The translations under genes and the position numbers were made by a program. DNA of 64,000 nucleotides from positions 310,001 to 374,000 of the forward strand of contig JADJCS010000005.1 in the NCBI GenBank assembly GCA_016703105.1, given 5' to 3'. The notes under the pieces are model-generated. The model had not been told where the DNA came from and ran no database searches. It saw only the letters and a program-made list of their open reading frames with translations. This document shows positions 28,437 through 36,974 of this stretch, one piece after another (positions within the stretch are counted from its first letter, which is position 1; the number at the start of each line of letters is the position of its first letter). The DNA comes from Flavobacteriales bacterium. GTDB taxonomy: Bacteria > Bacteroidota > Bacteroidia > Flavobacteriales_F > PHOS-HE28.

Positions 28437-28504
28437 AAGGTGCAGGGGCAGGAGCAACAGCAGGACCAACGATCGTCGTGCGCCTGCTCCTGCCCCTGCG
28501 CCTT
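28437..28504. repeat. Palindromic repeat in divergent gap (family copy 2)
   Basis: AAGGTGCAGGGGCAGGAGCA (28437-28456) pairs with TGCTCCTGCCCCTGCGCCTT (28485-28504), one mismatch. The core is the same as in the repeat at 23977-24033. Here it lies between divergent ribF and atpD, so it is not a terminator for either. Confidence 0.7.
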
Positions 28505-28550
28505 TCTCCGAGACTTCTCCACACCCCTTTGCCCCTTCGGCACCATCCGT

Positions 28551-28558
28551 TACCTTCG
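28551..28558 (+). promoter_or_regulatory. -7 box for atpD
   Basis: TACCTTCG, 46 bases upstream of the atpD start. Confidence 0.45.
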
Positions 28559-28604
28559 CGGCCGCAAATCGGAGGCAGCCCCTCCTCTATCGCTCAACCC
28601 CCTC

Positions 28605-30116
28605 ATGTCCAAGCACATCGGAAAGGTCGTCCAGGTCATCGGTCCCGTGGTCGACGTACGTTTTGAAGGCGCCAGCAGCCTGCCCAATATCTACGACGCC
28701 CTGCAGATCACACGGGCCGACGGTACCATCCTGGTGCTGGAGACCCAGCAGCTCATCGGCGAGGACAGCGTGCGCGCCATCAGCATGGACAGCACCGATG
28801 GTCTTGCACGTGGCGTGGTGGTGGAAGGCATGGGCCAGCCCATCAGCATGCCCGTAGGCGATGCCATCAAAGGCCGTCTGTTCAATGTGACCGGCCAGCC
28901 GATCGACGGCATGAAGGAGATCACCGGTGGCAAGCGCGCACCGATCCACCGCGAGAGCCCCCGCTTCGAGGACCTCACCACCAGCACCGAGATCCTGTTC
29001 ACCGGTATCAAGGTGATCGACCTGATCGAGCCTTACGCGAAAGGCGGAAAGATCGGCTTGTTCGGCGGCGCCGGTGTGGGCAAAACGGTGTTGATCCAGG
29101 AACTCATCAACAACATCGCCAAAGGTTACAGCGGTTACAGCGTTTTCGCCGGCGTGGGCGAGCGCACCCGCGAAGGGAACGATCTGCTGCGCGAGATGAT
29201 CGAGAGCGGCATCATCAAATACGGCGAAGAGTTCGGCCACAGCATGGAGAAAGGCGGCTGGGACCTGAACAAGGTGGACTATGCCGCGCTGGCGACCTCG
29301 CAGGCCACCTTCGTGTTCGGCCAGATGAACGAGCCTCCTGGAGCCCGCGCCCGCGTGGCCCTGAGCGGACTGACCCTCGCCGAGTATTTCCGTGATGGCG
29401 ATGAGCAGAGCGGCGGCCGCGACATCCTCTTCTTCGTGGATAACATCTTCCGCTTCACCCAGGCCGGTTCCGAGGTGAGCGCATTGCTCGGCCGTATGCC
29501 GAGCGCCGTGGGTTACCAGCCGACGCTGGCCACCGAGATGGGCGCCATGCAGGAACGGATCACCTCCACCAAGCGCGGTTCGATCACCTCGGTACAGGCC
29601 GTCTACGTGCCTGCGGATGACTTGACCGATCCAGCGCCCGCGACCACGTTCGCGCACTTGGACGCCACCACGGTGTTGAGCCGGAAGATCGCCGAGCTCG
29701 GCATCTATCCTTCGGTGGATCCCCTCGATAGCACCAGCCGTATCCTCACCCCGCAGATCGTGGGCGAAGAGCATTACCGCTGCGCCCAGCGTGTGAAGGA
29801 GATCCTGCAGCGCTACAAGGAACTCCAGGACATCATCGCCATCCTCGGCATGGACGAATTGAGCGAGGACGACAAGCTGAGCGTGTACCGCGCCCGGAAA
29901 GTGCAGCGCTTCCTCAGCCAGCCCTTCTTCGTGGCCGAACAATTCACCGGCCTGCCGGGCGTAATGGTGCCGATCGAAGAAACGATCAAAGGCTTCAACA
30001 TGATCATGGACGGTGGCCTGGACGATGTTCCCGAGAGCGCCTTCAACCTGAAGGGCAACATCGAGGACGTGATCGCTGCCGGTAAGAAGATCATGGCGGA
30101 AGCGGCGAAAGCCTAA
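28605..30116 (+). CDS. atpD: ATP synthase F1 subunit beta
   Basis: The catalytic subunit of F1 ATP synthase, 503 residues. It has the Walker A GGAGVGKTV (154-162), the catalytic Glu region GERTREGNDL, the Walker B region GRDILFFVDNIFRFTQAGSEVSAL and the C-terminal helical domain with MDELSEDDKL. Starting at ATG 28605 (MSKHIGKVVQVIGPVVDV) gives the usual length; the upstream continuation of the frame is non-coding. As in many Bacteroidota, atpD and atpC are separate from the rest of the atp operon. Confidence 0.98.
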   Translation: MSKHIGKVVQVIGPVVDVRFEGASSLPNIYDALQITRADGTILVLETQQLIGEDSVRAISMDSTDGLARGVVVEGMGQPISMPVGDAIKGRLFNVTGQPIDGMKEITGGKRAPIHRESPRFEDLTTSTEILFTGIKVIDLIEPYAKGGKIGLFGGAGVGKTVLIQELINNIAKGYSGYSVFAGVGERTREGNDLLREMIESGIIKYGEEFGHSMEKGGWDLNKVDYAALATSQATFVFGQMNEPPGARARVALSGLTLAEYFRDGDEQSGGRDILFFVDNIFRFTQAGSEVSALLGRMPSAVGYQPTLATEMGAMQERITSTKRGSITSVQAVYVPADDLTDPAPATTFAHLDATTVLSRKIAELGIYPSVDPLDSTSRILTPQIVGEEHYRCAQRVKEILQRYKELQDIIAILGMDELSEDDKLSVYRARKVQRFLSQPFFVAEQFTGLPGVMVPIEETIKGFNMIMDGGLDDVPESAFNLKGNIEDVIAAGKKIMAEAAKA

Positions 30117-30130
30117 GTGCATAGGTGCTA

Positions 30131-30169
30131 GTTGTCAGTTGTACGTAAGACACAATGACAACTGACGAC
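30131..30169 (+). repeat. Inverted repeat between atpD and atpC
   Basis: GTTGTCAGTTGT (30131-30142) pairs with ACAACTGACGAC (30158-30169), 11 of 12. It could lower or pause transcription between the two subunit genes, whose stoichiometry in F1 is 3:1. The related word AGTTGTCAGTT recurs at 49781. Confidence 0.5.
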
Positions 30170-30186
30170 CAGCAACAGACAACCTG

Positions 30187-30420
30187 ATGCGAGTAGAGAT
30201 CATCACCCCGGACAAGGAGCTCTTCAAGGGCGAAGCCACCAGCGTGACCGTGCCCGGTGTGGACGGCAGCCTCGGTTTTCCTGAACAACCACGCCCACTG
30301 ATCACCGTGCTGAAAGCCGGTGACGTAAAATTGCGCACCGAGAAGGGCGAACAGATCTTCCCGGTGAAGGGCGGCGTGGTGGAGGTGAGCAAGAACACGG
30401 TGATCGTGCTGGCGGAGTAG
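30187..30420 (+). CDS. atpC: ATP synthase F1 subunit epsilon (short form)
   Basis: 77 residues: MRVEIITPDKELFKGEATSV, the strand GVDGSLGFPEQPRPL and GGVVEVSKNTVIVLAE. Only the N-terminal beta-sandwich is present. The C-terminal helical hairpin that inhibits ATP hydrolysis in other bacteria is absent, as usual in Bacteroidota. It couples the gamma-stalk to the c-ring. It is 70 bp downstream of atpD. Confidence 0.93.
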   Translation: MRVEIITPDKELFKGEATSVTVPGVDGSLGFPEQPRPLITVLKAGDVKLRTEKGEQIFPVKGGVVEVSKNTVIVLAE

Positions 30421-30459
30421 GGGTCGGAGATCTCCGACCCCTACTCGCTAAGGTTTTAC

Positions 30460-30484
30460 GAACGGCGCCTTTCAGGCGCCGTTC
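30460..30484 (+). terminator. Terminator after atpDC
   Basis: GAACGGCGCC-TTTCA-GGCGCCGTTC hairpin followed by TACTTTT. A perfect 20-bp palindrome (GGGTCGGAGATCTCCGACCC, 30421-30440) directly follows the atpC stop, and a repeated CTTCCGGAA palindrome (30525-30549) lies further on. Confidence 0.85.
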
Positions 30485-30571
30485 TACTTTTCCACGTCAG
30501 GCATCCCGTTACGCACCCCCGCGTCTTCCGGAAGTCCAGACTTCCGGAAAACGAGCAAACCCACCACGGCC

Positions 30572-32362
30572 ATGCGCTCACCACACGCACCTGCCCTTGC
30601 GCTGTTCCTATCGTTCACCACCAGCGCGGCGTTCGCACAATTCACCCCAGGCCGCCTCGCGGTGCTCGAGTTCGGATACACAGGATCGATCCCGCAGGAA
30701 GGTGGCCCTTTGGTGATCCGTGAATTCGCGCCCGACGGCACTCCTGGTGTGGTGATGAACGTGCCTAGCACAGGGCCCAGCGCAATGGTCAACTGCCATA
30801 GTTTCGTGTTGGGCGCATCGCTCGCATTAACGCCGTCCGGTGATACACTGGTCTTCTCCGGCTTCACCTCCACGGCGCCTACGGGCACCTCCCTGATCTC
30901 CACCAGCGCGGCTGCGATCCCTCGCGCCATCGGCACGGTGGATATCAATGGCGTTTTCGAGCGGCCGTGGACGACAAGCACGTACTTCAACAGCGGCACC
31001 ATCTACGGTACGGCCACGGACGGTGTGAACTACTGGGCAGCGGGGTCCAACAATGGCATTTGCTACCTGGGTCCCGCAACTCCAACTGCGATCAACACAG
31101 AGGTCTCCGCACAGAACGCACTCAGCTTCCACAGCCTCGGCCTACTCGCTGCGGCGCATAACATTTACCGCGTGGGTTCGGGTATCCCGACAGCACCAGC
31201 AGCGCTTGAGCCGTTGTTCGGAGCACCCGGGGTGATGGACCTACAGATGAGCCCGGACGGTACAGTGTGCTACACGGCGCATATCGGCTCGGTGAAGAAG
31301 TGGGTGCTGTCCGGCTCCACCTGGACGAACGTGTATTCGTTCAATGCTCCCGGATGGCTCGTGCGCATCGCGGTGGATTTCGCAGCGCCACAGCCTGTGA
31401 TCTATGGCGTTCACAACATCCCATCGAAACTGGAAAAATGGGTGGACGCTGGCGCACCTAGTGCCCCGATCTTGTTGGCCACGATGAGCGGCAATGGCAA
31501 TTGGTATGGCCTGTCGTTCACCCCCGGCACCTTCTGTAGCACAGTGGGCCAGCCATGCGATGACAGCGATCCAACAACCGTGAACGATCATGTACGCCCG
31601 GATTGCGCCTGCCGCGGCGACCAGGTACATGTCGCGGCCAAGGTCTTCCTCGAAGGTCCGTTCATTCCCGTGGCCGGTACGATGCTCGATGCACTAAGAA
31701 CCCTTGCCACCTTCCCACAAACCGAACCCTACACCGCCCTAGGGCTGGCTCCCACGAGCGGCAGTGGGGCCACGATCGGTGCCGGGGTGCTTTCCGTTAC
31801 GGGTAACAACGCCATCGTGGATTGGGTGCTACTGGAACTGCGGGATGTGGTGGACCCGGCCACAGTGCTACACCGTATGCCTTCCTTATTGCAGCGCGAT
31901 GGTGATGTGGTGGCGCTCGATGGCGTTAATGCGCTTTCACTCCCTGCCGCACCGGGGATGTACCGCATCGCTGTGCGCCATCGCAACCATCTGTCTGCCA
32001 TGACGCTCAATGCGATCGCGCTGGGCGATGTCGCCGTTCCGGTCGACTTTACGCTGGCTACCACCGCTACTTATGGAACGAACGCCCTCAAAACCGTGGG
32101 CTCGGTGCAAGTGCTTTGGGCGGGGGATGTCAACTGCAATGGGCAGGTGAAGTATGCGGGTGGCGCCAACGACCGCGATCCGATCCTCAGTGCGATCGGA
32201 GGGAGCGTGCCCACCGCCACCGTCAACGGACAATACCGCCAGGAGGATCTGAACATGAACAGCCAGGTGCGCTACGCGGGCGGCAGCAACGATCGCGATC
32301 TTATCCTCCAGAACATCGGAGGCAGCGTTCCCACCGCGGTGCGTAATGCACAGCTTCCTTGA
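30572..32362 (+). CDS. Secreted protein with QLP C-terminal module, tandem copy 1
   Basis: A 596-residue protein with signal peptide (APALALFLSFTTSAAFAQ). The N-terminal 330 residues resemble those of the next gene (QFTPGRLAVLEFG, PTGTSLIS). Then comes a CDDSDPTTVNDHVRPDC linker with a Cys/Asp pattern. The last 250 residues are the shared module: FLEGPFIPVAGTMLDALRTL, EPYTALGL, NNAIVDWVLLELRD, QRDGDVVALDG, AVRHRNHLSAMTL. Two calcium-loop-like KYAG/RYAG..NDRD units follow, and the protein ends RNAQLP. Its stop codon overlaps a potential TTG start of the next gene. The function is unknown; I infer a surface protein. Confidence 0.78.
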   Translation: MRSPHAPALALFLSFTTSAAFAQFTPGRLAVLEFGYTGSIPQEGGPLVIREFAPDGTPGVVMNVPSTGPSAMVNCHSFVLGASLALTPSGDTLVFSGFTSTAPTGTSLISTSAAAIPRAIGTVDINGVFERPWTTSTYFNSGTIYGTATDGVNYWAAGSNNGICYLGPATPTAINTEVSAQNALSFHSLGLLAAAHNIYRVGSGIPTAPAALEPLFGAPGVMDLQMSPDGTVCYTAHIGSVKKWVLSGSTWTNVYSFNAPGWLVRIAVDFAAPQPVIYGVHNIPSKLEKWVDAGAPSAPILLATMSGNGNWYGLSFTPGTFCSTVGQPCDDSDPTTVNDHVRPDCACRGDQVHVAAKVFLEGPFIPVAGTMLDALRTLATFPQTEPYTALGLAPTSGSGATIGAGVLSVTGNNAIVDWVLLELRDVVDPATVLHRMPSLLQRDGDVVALDGVNALSLPAAPGMYRIAVRHRNHLSAMTLNAIALGDVAVPVDFTLATTATYGTNALKTVGSVQVLWAGDVNCNGQVKYAGGANDRDPILSAIGGSVPTATVNGQYRQEDLNMNSQVRYAGGSNDRDLILQNIGGSVPTAVRNAQLP

Positions 32363-32367
32363 TCGTG

Positions 32368-34203
32368 ATGCGACACGCTCACCACACCCCTCCTGGCATT
32401 GTTCTCACGGCTTGCGCCTGCACCGTCGCCGTTGCCTTCGGGCTTTCGTCCAAGGCACAGTTCACCCCAGGTAGTGTGGTAATTTCCGCGCTCACCGACC
32501 CCGGTGCTTCTCACGGCAGTTCCATCGAATTGCGGGAGTACAAACCGAACGGGGATGCCGCCCTTGTGGTCACTCTGCCCACGACGGGACCGGACCGGAT
32601 CTTCGGGGCGACCAGCTCCTTCAGCGGCGCGCTCAATACGCATCCCGCAGCGAACGCCGTGGTGATCACCGGCTATGGCGATCTCGCACCGGCAGGCACC
32701 CAACTCCGCACCTCGGACGCGAACACGAACCCTCGGGTAGTTGGAACTGTGGACCATTTCGGGACCTTCACACGGCAGGCCACCTCGAACACTTTGTTCA
32801 CCGGTAAACCCATCCATGCCGCCTGCACGGACGGCACACACTTCTGGGCGGTAGGCGACTCCGGAGGCGTGGCGTATTTCGGCCCCGGACCGCAGACCAT
32901 GGTGGCCGGAACGAACGCCCCGCTTTCCAACATAAGGGTGGTGGGCGGACAGCTCATGGCGTCGGTGCTGATCGAGTCGGGCCCACCGTTCGTGGACGAT
33001 GGGGTCTATACCGTTGGCACCGGCTTGCCGACCACCGCAGGTGCGACGCTCTCGCAGGTGATCACCTCCGCAGGGCTCAACCCCTTGTTCGCCTTCAATG
33101 CGGCCGAGGATGTGTGCTACGTGCAATCCGTGGCCGGTGTGCGCAAATGGGTGCGCAACGGCAACCTGTGGTCACTTGCCTACCAGTTCGAACAGACCAT
33201 CGCCTCCTTGTGCCATTCCATGTGCGTCGACTTCAGCGCTCCTCAACCCGTGATCTACGCGGTACTCGCATGGCCGAACTACTTGGTGAAATGGGTGGAT
33301 GCCGGCGCTCCTTCACCGGCCGTGCAACTGGCCCTCCTACCGTTCTCCGCCGTTGGCATCACCATGGCCCCCGGGCCTTGCGCCGTGGGCGTGCCCTGTG
33401 ATGATGGCGACCCGGGCACGGTGAACGACCAAGTGCGCGTGGACTGCACATGCAGCGGCGACTTGGTGCGCCTGTCGGTGGATGTGTGGCTGGAAGGGCC
33501 CTACAACACTGTGGCCGGTACCATGATCGATGCCTTGCGTGGGCTGGCCTCCTTCCCGCAGAGCGAACCCTACACGGCCTTGGGCCTCCCACCCACCTAT
33601 GGCGCTGGCAGCACACTAGGCAGCGGCGTGTTGAGCATAACAGGGGTCAACGCCATCGTGGACTGGGTCCTGATCGAACTGCGCGCACCCTCCGATCCTT
33701 CGGTCGTGGTGCAAAGGGTGCCGGCTCTGTTGCAACGCGATGGCGATGCAGTGGCGTTGGACGGCGTGAGCGACCTGGCGGTGCCGGCCACCTCAGGACC
33801 CTACCATGTCGCCGTACGCCACCGCAACCACCTGCCCGTGATGTCCCTACAGCCTATCTTGCTCAGTGCCACCACCACCCCCATCGACTTCAAAAGTCTG
33901 GCCACCGAAACCTACGGCACGAGCGCGCGCAAGACCGTGGGCACAGCTCAAATGCTCTGGGCGGGCGATGTGAGCGGCAACGGCCAGTTGAAGTACGCGG
34001 GCAGCGCGAACGACCGCGATCCGATCCTCACCGCGATCGGCGGCAGTGTGCCCACCGCCACCCTCAGCGGGCAGTACCGCCGCGAGGATGTGAACATGAA
34101 CACCCAGGTGCGTTACGCGGGCGGCGGGAACGATCGCGACATCCTGTTGCAGAACATCGGCGGCAGCGTACCCACGGCGGTGCGGAACGCGCAGCTTCCC
34201 TGA
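32368..34203 (+). CDS. Secreted protein with QLP C-terminal module, tandem copy 2
   Basis: 611 residues from ATG 32368; a TTG at 32359 overlapping the upstream stop is an alternative. Signal peptide: HHTPPGIVLTACACTVAVAF region. It is a clear tandem paralogue of the preceding gene over its whole length (QFTPGSVVISALTD, PAGTQLRTSDANTNPRVVGT, CDDGDPGTVNDQVRVDCTC). The shared module ends with two loops, QLKYAGSANDRDPILTAIGG and QVRYAGGGNDRDILLQNIGG, and RNAQLP. Tandem duplication is the simplest origin. Confidence 0.78.
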   Translation: MRHAHHTPPGIVLTACACTVAVAFGLSSKAQFTPGSVVISALTDPGASHGSSIELREYKPNGDAALVVTLPTTGPDRIFGATSSFSGALNTHPAANAVVITGYGDLAPAGTQLRTSDANTNPRVVGTVDHFGTFTRQATSNTLFTGKPIHAACTDGTHFWAVGDSGGVAYFGPGPQTMVAGTNAPLSNIRVVGGQLMASVLIESGPPFVDDGVYTVGTGLPTTAGATLSQVITSAGLNPLFAFNAAEDVCYVQSVAGVRKWVRNGNLWSLAYQFEQTIASLCHSMCVDFSAPQPVIYAVLAWPNYLVKWVDAGAPSPAVQLALLPFSAVGITMAPGPCAVGVPCDDGDPGTVNDQVRVDCTCSGDLVRLSVDVWLEGPYNTVAGTMIDALRGLASFPQSEPYTALGLPPTYGAGSTLGSGVLSITGVNAIVDWVLIELRAPSDPSVVVQRVPALLQRDGDAVALDGVSDLAVPATSGPYHVAVRHRNHLPVMSLQPILLSATTTPIDFKSLATETYGTSARKTVGTAQMLWAGDVSGNGQLKYAGSANDRDPILTAIGGSVPTATLSGQYRREDVNMNTQVRYAGGGNDRDILLQNIGGSVPTAVRNAQLP

Positions 34204-34317
34204 TCGCAAGCGTTCGCAGTGTACATCGGCTGTTCCGTCCAACAGCGCACCTCGTTCAGCACGACCGCGGAGCGGTGAACGCGCGAAAGCCCATCTTGCT
34301 CCATCTATTCGCTACAC

Positions 34318-34875
34318 ATGCCCCACATCCACCTCCCTCCCGGCCATAGCCCCGGCATCAGTGGCCTGCTGATCTATCGCCCCGAGACCGCGCACCCGCT
34401 GCGCGAGTTGGTGGAGATCCTCATGCGCGGACCTTCATCGCTCACCTGCGGTGAACGCGAGATAATCGCCGCCAGTGTGAGCTATTGGAACGATTGCCAC
34501 TTCTGCCACACCAGCCATGCCGCCGCCGCGTGCGCGCACCTGGGCCGGGATCCGGACTTCATCGACGAGATCAAGGCGGGCCTGCCCAACGAGCCGCTCT
34601 CACCGAAGATGCGTGCGCTGCTGCACATCGCACATCAAGTGCAACGCGGCGGCAAGCACGTCACTGAAGGCGATGTCGCGCAAGCCAAGGCCGAGGGCGC
34701 GACCGATGTGGAGATCCACGACACCGTGCTCATCGCCGCAGCGTTCTGCATGTTCAACCGTTACGTGGACGGGCTGAACACCTGGGCCTGGCCAGAGAAG
34801 GAGAAGTTCATGGAGATCGGTGGCAAGATGGCGCACGAGGGCTACATGAAGCCGTACGTGCCCGTTGCACCCTAA
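34318..34875 (+). CDS. Carboxymuconolactone decarboxylase/AhpD-like protein
   Basis: 185 residues with the active-site CxxC plus His motif YWNDCHFCHTSHAAAA (about residues 61-76), typical of the AhpD-like peroxidase branch. The remaining helices match the all-alpha CMD fold (EVHDTVLIAAAFCMFNRYVD-like segment). Members act as thiol-dependent peroxidases or are uncharacterised. It has no signal peptide. A TCTATTCG sequence lies 6 bases upstream of the ATG. It is convergent with the DUF983 gene, 1 base apart. Confidence 0.88.
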   Translation: MPHIHLPPGHSPGISGLLIYRPETAHPLRELVEILMRGPSSLTCGEREIIAASVSYWNDCHFCHTSHAAAACAHLGRDPDFIDEIKAGLPNEPLSPKMRALLHIAHQVQRGGKHVTEGDVAQAKAEGATDVEIHDTVLIAAAFCMFNRYVDGLNTWAWPEKEKFMEIGGKMAHEGYMKPYVPVAP

Positions 34876-34876
34876 G

Positions 34877-35293
34877 CTACTTCCAACGGTCGGGCCGATG
34901 TACCGGCCGATAGTTCGGATCCGAAGGCCCCTTGTACGGCAGGAAGATGTTGCCATACAGCACCTTGCTGTACGCGTAGACGAGCGGCGCACCCACGAGC
35001 ACCACGAAGCCCACTGCGATCAATTGCCATACCATCGCTTCCACGCCGAAGACAAACCGCGTGATCACGTAGGTGAGGATACCGCTGAGCACCGTGAGCC
35101 CGTAGGAGAGGTACATGGCCCCCATGTAGAAACCATATTCGACCGTATAGCTGCGGCGGCACGCCGGGCATTCATCCAACGTATCTCCCGCATGCATCAG
35201 GTCGTACGGATGGGAGCGGTAGAAACGACCCTCCCGGCAATACGGACATTTCATCCCCAGGATCGCTCTCAGCCGTGAAGGTGTTCCCGCCAT
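34877..35293 (-). CDS. DUF983 membrane protein with zinc-ribbon-like motif
   Basis: 138 residues from MAGTPSRLRAILGMKCPYC. It has two CPxC pairs (KCPYCREGRF and CPACRRSYTVEYGF), then YMGAMYLSYGLTV and two or three membrane segments, the DUF983 layout. Function is unknown for the family. A TACCTTTG box lies only 4 bases upstream of ATG 35293, which supports this start. It is divergent from the secreted Agenet-like gene. Confidence 0.88.
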   Translation of the reverse strand: MAGTPSRLRAILGMKCPYCREGRFYRSHPYDLMHAGDTLDECPACRRSYTVEYGFYMGAMYLSYGLTVLSGILTYVITRFVFGVEAMVWQLIAVGFVVLVGAPLVYAYSKVLYGNIFLPYKGPSDPNYRPVHRPDRWK

Positions 35294-35297
35294 TGTC

Positions 35298-35305
35298 CAA
35301 AGGTA
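35298..35305 (-). promoter_or_regulatory. -7 box abutting DUF983 gene start
   Basis: Minus strand TACCTTTG, exact consensus, 4 bases before the start codon. Confidence 0.5.
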
Positions 35306-35348
35306 CCCGGGCCATCGTCCTGGCATGGTGCTTGAAAGTGAACGCACT

Positions 35349-35356
35349 TAACTTTC
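35349..35356 (+). promoter_or_regulatory. -7 box for Agenet-like gene
   Basis: TAACTTTC, 7 of 8 consensus, 22 bases before ATG 35379. Confidence 0.35.
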
Positions 35357-35378
35357 CGGTCGAACAACACACATCACC

Positions 35379-35771
35379 ATGCGCCTCCTTCTCCCCACAT
35401 TGCTTAGCCTCCTCTCCCTAACGGCCCAAGCCCAGAAAGCGGGTGATAAGGTCCAGATCGAATCCACAGGTTCCTGGTATCCCGGCAAAGTGCTCGAGGT
35501 GAAAGAGGGTCAGTTCTTCGTGGCCTACGATGGCTGGAGCGAGACCTTCAACGAATGGGTAGGACCGGACCGCATCAAGGGCGGCGCGACGGAAGCCGCG
35601 CCTTCGGCACTCACCAAGTTCAAAGTGGGCGACAAGGTGGAAGTGGAGTACGGCATGGTGCCCGAACCAGCGACGATCATGGAAGTGGGTGAGAACAAGT
35701 ACCACATCAAGTACGACAATTCGCTCTTCGGTGATAAATGGGTGGCCGAGGGACAGATAAAAAAGCTCTGA
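35379..35771 (+). CDS. Secreted protein with two Tudor/Agenet-like repeats
   Basis: 130 residues with signal peptide (MRLLLPTLLSLLSLTAQAQ). Two similar units follow: GDKVQIESTGSWYPGKVLEV...FVAYDGWSETFNEWV (residues 22-65) and GDKVEVEYGMVPEPATIMEV...HIKYDNSLFGDKWV (83-125). This is the chromo/Tudor-knot-like SH3 barrel pattern, better known in eukaryotic chromatin proteins. In an exported bacterial protein the ligand is not histone; it is unknown. A GATCGAA/TTCGATC repeat and a strong hairpin follow the stop. Confidence 0.75.
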   Translation: MRLLLPTLLSLLSLTAQAQKAGDKVQIESTGSWYPGKVLEVKEGQFFVAYDGWSETFNEWVGPDRIKGGATEAAPSALTKFKVGDKVEVEYGMVPEPATIMEVGENKYHIKYDNSLFGDKWVAEGQIKKL

Positions 35772-35794
35772 CCCAAGATCGAATAGTTCGATCG

Positions 35795-35817
35795 AAAGCC
35801 CCGTTCCACGGGGCTTT
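35795..35817 (+). terminator. Rho-independent-like terminator
   Basis: AAAGCCCCG-TTCCA-CGGGGCTTT hairpin after the Agenet-like gene, preceded by a second palindrome GATCGAATAGTTCGATC at 35778-35794. Confidence 0.8.
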
Positions 35818-35915
35818 CCTCGTTTCGAGGCGATACACCCATACCTCGGATACCACGATCCGGGTATTTCACGAACGCATGGGCATGCGCTGCTTCGCCC
35901 CCATCATACAACATC

Positions 35916-36974
35916 ATGCTCACCACCACCCCTACCGAACTACACGAACGCTGGAGCGAACTGCGCAGCCAGCGTCCCGATCTACGCATACGCAACGCCG
36001 CGCAGGAACTCGGCGTGAGCGAAGTGCAGTTGCTCGCTCTCGGCATCGGAGATGGTGTTGTACGCCTTCGCCCTGAATTCGCCGCCCTGCTGGCCGAGGT
36101 GAGCACGCTGGGTCATGTGATGGCGTTGACGCGCAATGATGACGTGGTACACGAGCGAAAAGGCACGTACTTGAACGCATCGCTGGACAAAGGTCCGGTG
36201 GGGCTCTTCGTCAGTGCGGACATCGACCTGCGCATTTTCTGGGGCGCGTGGGCCAGCGCGTTCGCAGTGAACGAGCCGGGGCCGGGCGGTGACCGACACA
36301 GCTTGCAGTTCTTCGCGCACGATGGCGAGGCCATCCACAAGATCCATCTCACCGATAAGAGCGATCGCGTCGCGTACGACCGCCTGGTCGAGCGCTTCCG
36401 CGATGCGGACCAAAGCCCCACACAAAGCGTGCAGCCCCGCAAGGCCGTGCCTGCGGAAATGCCCGATAGCGCGATCGATGTCGCTTCGTTCCGGACGGGA
36501 TGGTTGGAATTGAAGGACACGCACGATTTCCACATGCTGGTGGGCGGACACCGGCTCTCACGTACACAGGCATTGCGCCTTGCCCCGGAAGGTGACTTCG
36601 CGGTGCCTGTGGCCCCAGGTGCATTGCGCGCGGTGCTCAACGATGCGGCCGCGCAACAAGTGCCGATCATGGTGTTCGTGAGCAACAAGGGCATGCTGCA
36701 GATCCACACGGGCCCCGTCATGAACATAGTGGACGCGCGCGGATGGCTCAACGTGCTCGATCCGGAATTCAACCTGCATGTGCGCGAGCAGGCCATTACC
36801 TCCGCATGGATCGTGCGCAAGCCCACCACCGACGGCACCGTGACCGCCCTGGAATGCTACGACGCTCATGGAGTGCAGATCGTGCAGGTCTTCGGTAAAC
36901 GCAAGCCGGGCATTCCCGAACTGGAAAGTTGGCGCAGCCTGATCGCCACCGTGCAGAATGACCATAAGGCATGA
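35916..36974 (+). CDS. hmuS: Haem-degrading/haemin-binding protein HmuS
   Basis: 352 residues, the two-repeat HemS/ChuS/HmuS fold. Repeat 1 has NAAQELGVSEVQLLA, VMALTRNDDVVHERKGTY and LDKGPVGLFV; repeat 2 has SFRTGWLELKDTHDFHMLVG, HTGPVMNIVDARGWLNVLDPEFNLHV and AWIVRKPT. These cytosolic proteins bind imported haem and in some species cleave it or hand it on. No hmuT/U/V or haem receptor is in the window. It overlaps the next small gene by 4 nt. Confidence 0.93.
   Translation: MLTTTPTELHERWSELRSQRPDLRIRNAAQELGVSEVQLLALGIGDGVVRLRPEFAALLAEVSTLGHVMALTRNDDVVHERKGTYLNASLDKGPVGLFVSADIDLRIFWGAWASAFAVNEPGPGGDRHSLQFFAHDGEAIHKIHLTDKSDRVAYDRLVERFRDADQSPTQSVQPRKAVPAEMPDSAIDVASFRTGWLELKDTHDFHMLVGGHRLSRTQALRLAPEGDFAVPVAPGALRAVLNDAAAQQVPIMVFVSNKGMLQIHTGPVMNIVDARGWLNVLDPEFNLHVREQAITSAWIVRKPTTDGTVTALECYDAHGVQIVQVFGKRKPGIPELESWRSLIATVQNDHKA

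Noticed and set aside
28341..28604. N-terminal extension of atpD
   Set aside because: It crosses an intergenic palindrome and is absent from the family; ATG 28605 gives the normal protein.
28587..30122. 511-codon frame antisense to atpD
   Set aside because: Shadow frame over a highly conserved gene; His/Ala/Gly-rich composition is an artefact of reverse GC-rich codons.
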